Of a stretch of DNA of 21,988 bases, positions 16,378 through 21,988 are shown one piece after another. The notes beneath the pieces are model-generated. The model was given only the letters and a program-made list of their open reading frames with translations, was not told the origin of the DNA and searched no databases. The number at the start of each line of letters is the position of its first letter. Positions within the stretch are counted from its first letter, which is position 1. A program made the position numbers and the translations under genes. This DNA is from OPU3-GD-OMZ sp964515235 (GTDB lineage Bacteria > Pseudomonadota > Gammaproteobacteria > Methylococcales > Methylomonadaceae), in assembly GCA_964515235.1 (NCBI GenBank), contig CAZEVO010000032.1, forward strand, positions 1 through 21,988, written 5' to 3'.

Positions 16378-17077
16378 AAAATTCGAAATATTTATATCTT
16401 AAAGTCAATAGGGTATTGGTCACCGTATGCTGAATATTTTATTGTCGAACTAGATTTAGTCTTAAAGTATGAAATTGAAGGTTTTAGCGGGAATGTTTTA
16501 TATGTTGATAGTTTATGCCATCCTAGATAAAAATAAGCAGAACAATTTTTTGACTGTAGAGTTTTTTAAGCGATGTCATTTGGTTTCGCAGTTTGTATCG
16601 AAATTTGGTTTGAGTATATTCAATATACATGACTATGCGCTAATCTAGAGAAACTAAAAGCGGTTGAGTATCTGGAGATTTTCATTGCTAAGAATATTGA
16701 CTGGGTGGGTAGTGTTTTAAGTGAGATGGGTTCGCGGTTTAAAACAATAAACAAATAGTGATCGATCAAGTTGCTTATTTTTTTCGACATTCATAAGCGT
16801 ATGCACGATGTTCTTCATGGAAAGTCAATTAAATATATTTTGGGCTTCATGTTGCAAAAGATGATTCATCTTGTCTCGAATCAATTGAATCTAGGTGGTC
16901 TGCGTACGCTAAATTGCCATATAGTTATGCTTCCTAAGCACTAGTTAGGATGAAATGTAGGCTTTCCTTTCGTATGGCTTACACTTTATTGAATGGGTAG
17001 ATTTTCTTACTCCTCCTGGAGACTACAACCCTGTCGGGTTTGTCATTAATAGTAAGCTTAATTTCCCACCTACTTGA
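16378..17077 (+). pseudogene. Decayed glycosyltransferase-like gene
   Basis: No frame is open throughout, but protein-like pieces follow one another on the plus strand. Frame A, 16378-16530: KSIGYWSPYAEYFIVELD then GNVLYVDSLCHP. Frame B, 16529-16648: NNFLTVEFFKRCHLVSQFV. Frame A again, 16633-16758: LEKLKAVEYLEIFI then NIDWVGSVLSEMGSRFK. Frame B, 16961-17077: LHFIEWVDFLTPPGDYNP. The first three recall the N-terminal half of a surface-glycan transferase group that begins with a SxGYWSPH-like strand, has a Cys-rich stretch, and then a LKxxxY...DIGWxVLSS block. That similarity is from memory. The stretch 16759-16960 is too eroded to read. Several indels and stops imply the gene is dead. Confidence 0.6.
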
Positions 17078-17118
17078 GACTAGAGTATTTAGGACGCTAT
17101 TCATGTCAAAGATCGTTG

Positions 17119-17146
17119 TTGACTAACTTATATTGACTGTTATTGT
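17119..17146 (+). promoter_or_regulatory. Possible sigma-70 promoter of the transferase pair
   Basis: TTGACT (17119-17124) and TATTGT (17141-17146) are spaced by 16 bases and lie about 90 bases before the next gene. The -35 box is good (5/6) and the -10 box moderate (4/6). A second TTGACT at 17133 lacks a good partner. Confidence 0.3.
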
Positions 17147-17162
17147 ATCCATATTATGGATA
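17146..17162. repeat. 17-base perfect palindrome upstream of the sialyltransferase-like gene
   Basis: TATCCATATTATGGATA has 8-base arms around a single central T, directly at the end of the candidate -10 box. Its placement would suit an operator for a dimeric regulator, but no regulator is encoded nearby and AT-rich palindromes arise by chance. Confidence 0.3.
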
Positions 17163-17237
17163 TATCAATAGTTAGCAAGATTTCAAAGCCTATCTTAAGG
17201 AGTGGTGTTCTAAAAATATCAGTTGTTAATGATTATA

Positions 17238-18326
17238 ATGACTAATATTACATTGCATATGTGTACGACTCCGCGACATTTTTTGTCAGCCATTGCGATT
17301 GCATCACAATATGAGAGTGAAAAGCACCATATTATTTTATTTGATCAGGATACGAATAAACACCTTTACTTAGCTATGGTGTCAGAATATTTAAAACAAA
17401 GTAAATTATTTAGTTTTTCAACTATTTTTTATAAGCCAAATAAAGGTTTTATAAAAAAATGGAGAGACAGAAAGGCTATATTTCAACAGATAGACAGTTA
17501 TTTGTTCCGGTATAAGCCAAAAAAAATATTAGTTGGCAATGACCGGCGTATGGAATTCCAATATGTTGTGGGGAACTTAAATCATTCAGTTGAAGTTACT
17601 TATGTTGATGAGGGAACTGCAACTTATGTTAATGGCTTGGGAATTAATAAAATCACAGAATTTATTGATAGGGTTTTTGATGCTAAATTAAAAAAATTGG
17701 TTTACGGGGCTTGGTACTGTCATACATCAATAGTAGGAGGTAGTCGATGGATAGATAATTCAATAGTTTGTTTTCCTGATTTAGCTAATAGTGCAATCAA
17801 AAAAAAGGTGGTTAAAATTTTTGAGCCATCTTGGTTTAGACATAAAAATATAAAAGAATTCTTATGTTTTTATGCGGAACGACTTGGGTTAGATGTTTTG
17901 GAGATTGCCAGCATTCAAACGATTTTTATTCTACCCCATCCTGTTTTTGTTGGAGCATCAGGTTTTGATCGTGTTGCTTACAAATGCAGAATACAAAATG
18001 AGATAAAGAGAGGTAATATAGTAGGGGTTAAGTATCATCCAAGACAATGTGGCGATCCTTTAAGTTTATTAGAGATGAGTCTAATAGAAATACCTAGAGA
18101 ACTACCATTAGAATTATTTTTACCATTAATGAGTTTAAAAGAAGCTAGGGGTGATGTCTCTTCAGCTGTAATGTCTGCTAAATGGTTATGTCCAGATGCA
18201 AATGTATATGCTGAAATGTGTGGGGATTCCAAAGAGCTTAGCTTTTTTGAAGGTTTGTTTGCTGAAATAGGTGTTCGAACAATTGACTTAGAAAAGAGAG
18301 GAAGGCTGCTTGATTCTGGAAAATAA
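17238..18326 (+). CDS. Sialyltransferase-like glycosyltransferase, candidate legionaminyl transferase
   Basis: A 362-residue soluble protein starting with a strand and helix pattern (ITLHMCTTPRHFLSAIAI) like GT52-type bacterial sialyltransferases. The three hallmark motifs of bacterial sialyltransferases (GT38/GT52/GT80) are present in order. D124-E125-G126 lies in YVDEGTATY, H267-P268 in VKYHPRQ, and S308-S309 in GDVSSAVMSAKWLCPDA. The spacing suits a GT-B fold in which HP and SS contact the CMP donor. Since the only CMP-sugar made nearby is CMP-legionaminate, that is the inferred donor. In-frame starts also exist at TTG 17223 and ATG 17229; none has a clear ribosome site. Lower G+C than the leg genes hints at a separate origin. 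Its 3' end overlaps the next gene by 17 bases. Confidence 0.72.
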   Translation: MTNITLHMCTTPRHFLSAIAIASQYESEKHHIILFDQDTNKHLYLAMVSEYLKQSKLFSFSTIFYKPNKGFIKKWRDRKAIFQQIDSYLFRYKPKKILVGNDRRMEFQYVVGNLNHSVEVTYVDEGTATYVNGLGINKITEFIDRVFDAKLKKLVYGAWYCHTSIVGGSRWIDNSIVCFPDLANSAIKKKVVKIFEPSWFRHKNIKEFLCFYAERLGLDVLEIASIQTIFILPHPVFVGASGFDRVAYKCRIQNEIKRGNIVGVKYHPRQCGDPLSLLEMSLIEIPRELPLELFLPLMSLKEARGDVSSAVMSAKWLCPDANVYAEMCGDSKELSFFEGLFAEIGVRTIDLEKRGRLLDSGK

Positions 18327-19365
18327 GAATAAACCTCATCGGTATTTGTTATATATAGGTCAAAATTACTCATTTGAAATATTACGGCCACTTCAACAAG
18401 AATTGCGTAATTTAAATATTGAAGTGGTGTGGTTCGTATCTGGTAATGAAGTTGATATGTCTCTTTTTCAAAGTGATGAAAAAGTATTTACTTTGTTAGC
18501 TGACATACTTAAATATAACCCGACAGTGACGCTTGTGCCTGGTAACGAAGTGCTATATTTTTTGCCAGGAATTAAAGTACAAGTTTTTCATGGGTTAGAA
18601 AGTAAAAAAAAGCGTCGGATTCTGCTTAAAGGTTTTTACGATTTATATTGTACTTGTGGTAAAGCACAAACGAAAAGATTTAGGCAGCTCGCTAGTCAGC
18701 ATGGTTATTTTGATGTTGTAGAAACAGGTTGGCCTAAGTTAGATTCTTTATATTCAGCCAAGCCCTTGGCTGAATATAAAAGCACAACCAAACCGATTGT
18801 TTTATATGCTCCTACGTTTTCAGCAAAATTAACGAGTGTTTATGCCTTGTTTAGTCAATTTGAATTGTTAAGCCAACAAGATGAATATTTAATTTTAATT
18901 AAATTTCACCCTAAAATAGACTCGACATGTATTGCCAAATATAGACGAATTTGTAATGAAAATATGCAAATTCTAGAGACTGGTTCTATAGCGGATTTGT
19001 TACAAACAGCTGATGTTATGGTATCAGACACATCATCGGTAATTAGTGAGTTTAGCCTATTAAATAAACCTGTTGTGACTTTAAATAATGTTAAGCCAGA
19101 GAAACACTTGTTTAATTTTAGTAATCCACTCGATTTGATTAAACAATTAAACTTGGCTGTTCACAAATTAAGAAGTGGTGAAGAAATAGTGCCTCAAGGT
19201 TATCTAAATGACCTTGATCCTTTTAGGGATGGATTATCTTCTAAAAGAGTGGTTTTGGCGGTTGAGCATATTTTAGAAAAAGGAAAACAAAATAATGGCC
19301 CAAAACCAATTAATTTTTTTCGGAAGTTTAAGCAACGAAAAAAATTTAACTATTGGGAGCTCTAA
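18310..19365 (+). CDS. CDP-glycerol glycerophosphotransferase-like protein (TagB/TagF type)
   Basis: A 351-residue GT-B-type transferase. Hallmarks of the CDP-glycerol glycerophosphotransferase family (PF04464) are VFHGLESKKKRR (H94), GFYDLYCTCGKAQTKRF (108-124), LYAPTFS (165-171), the IKFHPK motif (H200-P201) and SDTSSVISEF (239-248) with LNKPVV. Known members transfer glycerol- or ribitol-phosphate to teichoic acids; Gram-negative relatives act on capsules or LPS. No CDP-glycerol synthase (TagD) is in the window. It starts at TTG 18310, with GAGAGGAAGG just upstream, inside the end of the preceding gene. No ATG occurs before residue 50, so TTG is the likely start. A lysine-rich C-terminus (FFRKFKQRKK) may bind the membrane surface. 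Confidence 0.82.
   Translation: MILENKNKPHRYLLYIGQNYSFEILRPLQQELRNLNIEVVWFVSGNEVDMSLFQSDEKVFTLLADILKYNPTVTLVPGNEVLYFLPGIKVQVFHGLESKKKRRILLKGFYDLYCTCGKAQTKRFRQLASQHGYFDVVETGWPKLDSLYSAKPLAEYKSTTKPIVLYAPTFSAKLTSVYALFSQFELLSQQDEYLILIKFHPKIDSTCIAKYRRICNENMQILETGSIADLLQTADVMVSDTSSVISEFSLLNKPVVTLNNVKPEKHLFNFSNPLDLIKQLNLAVHKLRSGEEIVPQGYLNDLDPFRDGLSSKRVVLAVEHILEKGKQNNGPKPINFFRKFKQRKKFNYWEL
18747..18780. repeat. 34-base near-perfect palindrome inside the TagB/F-like gene
   Basis: Arms TTTATATTCAGCCAAG (18747-18762) and CTTGGCTGAATATAAA (18765-18780) are exact reverse complements around a 2-base centre. The RNA could form a stem of about 15 bp with a GCCC loop. The frame stays open through it, coding LYSAKPLAEYK. 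No T-run follows on either strand, so it is not a standard terminator. Confidence 0.75.
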
Positions 19366-20146
19366 TAAGAGTGATGGCATTTGGTCTTTATAGTATATTT
19401 CATTGTAGTTATTTGAGGTAACTGGGGTATGTAAAATTTTTATGCGTTTTTTAGTTGTTGGTATTTCTGCTGGTGCGTTAAGTTGATTTAAAAATCAAAG
19501 AAGATCTATATACAACGAGTATTTCCGTCAATATATTGTTGCTAGTTTCAGATTTGTGGGTAATTTCTTGGGGAGGCCATAAGCCAGAGTATCTGAAGAA
19601 ATCTTAGAAAAGACGTACTTCGAATAACATCTTTTAGAAAATATACTTCTTCTTTGGTCGGTAACTAGTTAATTTATTTTTCCTTCGTTGAACTCAGGCC
19701 TTCGTCCCAATCATGTCAGGCATCAGTTTCAATAGAAGCAGTTTCAGACGACTATTAAGTAAGTTGCTCCTGATTTCGTTATCAAAATACTCCATTCAGC
19801 AGTCAGTATGATGAATGACAGACCATTTACGAGTATCCGGTAATATATAGGAAATTACCAATGGACGAGAAACTATAAAGATTGTTGTGGTGGTTGTCTT
19901 TGATGTAAGTTCTATGAGCCTTAGCTGTTTTGATCTAATGAAGTTTATCTTTTATAAGAGGTTGGTGTGAAAGTTAAGGAGATTATATTGGGAGGCGTTT
20001 TAAGGTTACTTTACTAGGGGGCCGTATTAAAATCAGTTAAAGTAGTGTCGATTTGGACTTGTTAAATGTAAGTTTTAAAACTGTAATTAAGTTGTTTTTT
20101 TATTGTTACAAGAGTCTTTGGGAAATAATGAAGGTAGGTAATTTAG
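19366..20146 (+). other. 781-base gap, probably a decayed gene
   Basis: No intact gene is visible. A protein-like start at ATG 19442 (MRFLVVGISAGALS) meets TGA at 19484 and stays readable in the same frame to about 19580 (SIYNEYFRQYIVASF). Other frames give short fragments such as VISWGGHKPEYLKKS, ending near 19608, and TIKIVVVVVFDVSS, near 19880-19910. These resemble broken transferase pieces, but no family can be fixed. The last ~100 bases likely hold the msbA promoter. No tRNA, CRISPR or insertion-sequence ends were found. Confidence 0.35.
20059..20087 (+). promoter_or_regulatory. Possible sigma-70 promoter of msbA
   Basis: TTGTTA (20059-20064) and TGTAAT (20082-20087) are spaced by 17 bases and lie 59 bases before the msbA start. 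They match consensus at 4/6 and 5/6. A local promoter is expected because the upstream gap is long and decayed. Confidence 0.33.
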
Positions 20147-21910
20147 ATGAAAGGAAGTGAGGGTGTAAGGCAAGATTCAGACTGGGATATATATCAGAGA
20201 CTATTGAAGTATGCTTTACCCTACTGGAAGTTTTTTGTAATTAGTTTCGTCGGGTTTGGTTTATATGCGGCAACCCAGCCATTATTTGCAATGGTTATTA
20301 AACATATTATTGACACTTTAGGGACAGAGGCTAAAGAAGGAATGCTGTATTTGCCGCTCTTCTTTGTAGGCTTGTTTTTCGCTCGTGGTTTGGGAACTTT
20401 TTTGGGTCGATATTTTTTGAGTCGAGTTTCTGCTAATGTTACACATACCTTGAGGAGTGAAATATTTAATCACTATACGTGTTTACCGATTTTATTCTTT
20501 TCTGAAAATAACAATGGGCATATGATTTCACGTATTACCTATAACGTAGGTGAAGTCACTAGAGCCACTAGCGACTCTATTCGAACTTTTGTGCGTGAAG
20601 GCTTAACAGTTGTCGGGTTGCTAGCCTATTTGATATACGCCAATTGGCAGTTGTCATTAGTTTTTTTTCTGGTTGCTCCGCTTGTGGCTGTGTTGGTTAG
20701 GTATGTCAGTAAGCGTATGAAGCGGTTAAGTAAAAAGATGCAAGAAACGGTCGGAGATATGACTCACGTTACCTCAGAAATGGTGGTTGGGGTAGAGGTT
20801 GTTAAAAGTTTTGGGGGAGGCGGGTATGAAAGAAAACGATTTGCACAGGCGAGTTTAAATAATAGGCGGCAATTTTTAAAATTGGTTATGACGATGTCAA
20901 TTCATAACCCGTTAATACAGTTTATTATTTCATTAGCGCTAGCGGGGTTGATGTATATGGCATTAATTTTAATGGCGGACGAAGGTCCGGGAGAGTTTGT
21001 TGCTTATTTGACAGCCGCATTTTTGTTGCCGCGGCCGATAAGGCAGTTAAGTGAAGCTAATGGTGAAATGCGCCGAGGCGTGGCCGCCGCTGAGTCATTG
21101 TTTGAAGTATTAGACGAACCCTTAGAGGAGGATAATGGGAATTATGAAAAGGAGAGGGTGTTAGGGGCAATTGAATTTAAGAACGTATCGTTTAGGTATG
21201 CAAGTGAAAAGGAGTTAGCGCTTAATAGCATTAATTTGAAAATAAAAGCAGGGCAGACGGTTGCGTTGGTGGGGGCGTCGGGGGGTGGAAAAAGCACATT
21301 GACTAAGTTGTTGTCCCGGTTTTATGACAGTCAGGATGGTGAAATTTATTTGGACGGGGTTGATTTAAGAAATTATAAGTTGGAGAATTTGCGAGGGCAG
21401 GTAGCATTGGTAACTCAGCATGTGACATTATTTAATGATACTGTCGCTAACAATATTGCGTATGGCTGTCTAGAGGGTGTTTCAAGGGATCAGGTGTTGA
21501 AGGCAGCAGGAGATGCGTATGCCATGGAATTCATAAAAAAAATGCCTCAAGGTTTAGATACCGAAATTGGCGAAAATGGGCTGAAGTTGTCAGGGGGGCA
21601 GCGGCAACGGTTAGCCTTGGCAAGGGCTTTTTTAAAAAATGCACCAGTTCTGATTTTAGATGAAGCAACGTCAGCATTAGATAATGAGTCTGAAAGATTT
21701 ATTCAGCTAGCATTAGACAAAGTGATGGCGGATAGAACGACGATTGTGGTGGCTCATCGATTATCAACGATACAAAACGCTGATGTTATTATTGTTATGG
21801 AAGGTGGTCGGGTTATTGAGCAAGGAACACACAGTGATTTATTGAAAACAGGTACGGGTTATAAGAGGCTATATGATTTACAGTTTAATAGTCAGTCAGT
21901 GGGTGAATAG
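20147..21910 (+). CDS. msbA: Lipid A-core flippase MsbA (ABC exporter)
   Basis: A 587-residue half-transporter: a six-span membrane domain (about residues 27-310) fused to an ATPase domain (about 340-580). It flips lipid A-core across the inner membrane using ATP. Visible are Walker A GASGGGKST with K382, the Q-loop (VTQHVTLFND), signature LSGGQ at 481-485, Walker B VLILDEATSALD with D505 and catalytic E506, and H537 in the H-loop VAHRLS. These numbers coincide with those I recall for E. coli MsbA (582 residues), supporting orthology over other exporters. ATG 20147 has AAGGTAGG about 8 bases upstream. lpxK often follows msbA, but the window ends 78 bases later with no readable gene start. Confidence 0.95.
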   Translation: MKGSEGVRQDSDWDIYQRLLKYALPYWKFFVISFVGFGLYAATQPLFAMVIKHIIDTLGTEAKEGMLYLPLFFVGLFFARGLGTFLGRYFLSRVSANVTHTLRSEIFNHYTCLPILFFSENNNGHMISRITYNVGEVTRATSDSIRTFVREGLTVVGLLAYLIYANWQLSLVFFLVAPLVAVLVRYVSKRMKRLSKKMQETVGDMTHVTSEMVVGVEVVKSFGGGGYERKRFAQASLNNRRQFLKLVMTMSIHNPLIQFIISLALAGLMYMALILMADEGPGEFVAYLTAAFLLPRPIRQLSEANGEMRRGVAAAESLFEVLDEPLEEDNGNYEKERVLGAIEFKNVSFRYASEKELALNSINLKIKAGQTVALVGASGGGKSTLTKLLSRFYDSQDGEIYLDGVDLRNYKLENLRGQVALVTQHVTLFNDTVANNIAYGCLEGVSRDQVLKAAGDAYAMEFIKKMPQGLDTEIGENGLKLSGGQRQRLALARAFLKNAPVLILDEATSALDNESERFIQLALDKVMADRTTIVVAHRLSTIQNADVIIVMEGGRVIEQGTHSDLLKTGTGYKRLYDLQFNSQSVGE

Positions 21911-21988
21911 GTTTAACGAGTAAGATTAAGAAAGCAAGCGTAAATTTGCACGAGTGAGTGTAGTTAGTGAGTAATAGGGGTTGCATTA
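21911..21988. other. Tail of the window after msbA
   Basis: Seventy-eight bases with no clear terminator and no gene that can be called. A downstream gene could begin just beyond the edge. Confidence 0.4.

Noticed and set aside
1..21988. Insertion sequences, CRISPR arrays, tRNA or rRNA genes
   Set aside because: No transposase-like protein, spaced direct repeats, tRNA arms or rRNA segments were seen on either strand.

Overview
The window looks like a surface-polysaccharide (O-antigen/LPS-type) locus from an AT-rich gammaproteobacterium. Pointers are an MsbA whose ATPase residues sit at the same numbers I recall for E. coli MsbA (K382, E506, H537), a YqaA-type membrane protein, an rfbBACD dTDP-rhamnose operon and an O-antigen-ligase-family gene. 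I cannot name a genus from the sequence alone.

Layout: (1) Positions 1-1574, plus strand: the 3' end of an unrecognised gene, a strong intrinsic terminator, a YqaA-family protein starting almost on the terminator's T-run, and an unrecognised multi-span membrane protein. (2) Positions 1591-6361, minus strand, read right to left: O-antigen ligase/polymerase, then rfbB, rfbA, rfbC and rfbD. The four rfb genes are tightly packed or overlapping. (3) Positions 6362-6819: a divergent spacer with possible gene debris. (4) Positions 6820-16368, plus strand: a nonulosonic (legionaminic-type) acid operon. It holds a 4,6-dehydratase (LegB), aminotransferase (LegC), N-acetyltransferase (LegH), NulO synthase (LegI), hydrolysing 2-epimerase (LegG), CBS-domain nucleotidyltransferase (PtmE-like), Gfo/Idh/MocA oxidoreductase, CMP-NulO synthetase (LegF), a hexapeptide acyltransferase and a PtmA-like SDR. 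Many junctions overlap by 4-8 bases. (5) Positions 16369-17222: a decayed, frameshifted gene. (6) Positions 17238-19365: two overlapping GT-B-type transferases. The first carries the D/E-D/E-G, HP and SS motifs of bacterial sialyltransferases; the second is CDP-glycerol glycerophosphotransferase-like. (7) Positions 19366-20146: another probably decayed stretch. (8) Positions 20147-21910: msbA.

How it fits together: the leg genes should make a CMP-activated di-N-acylated legionaminic-type sugar. The PtmE-like gene suggests a GDP-linked entry route as described in Campylobacter. The sialyltransferase-like protein at 17238 is the best candidate to use the CMP sugar, and its partner may add a polyol phosphate or another sugar. 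The rfb genes supply dTDP-L-rhamnose. The ligase-family protein would join or polymerise glycan at the periplasmic face, and MsbA flips lipid A-core. No wzx flippase, rhamnosyltransferase or initiating phosphoglycosyltransferase is visible, so the locus probably continues elsewhere. The most novel points are the candidate legionaminyl transferase and the pseudogene remnants beside it.
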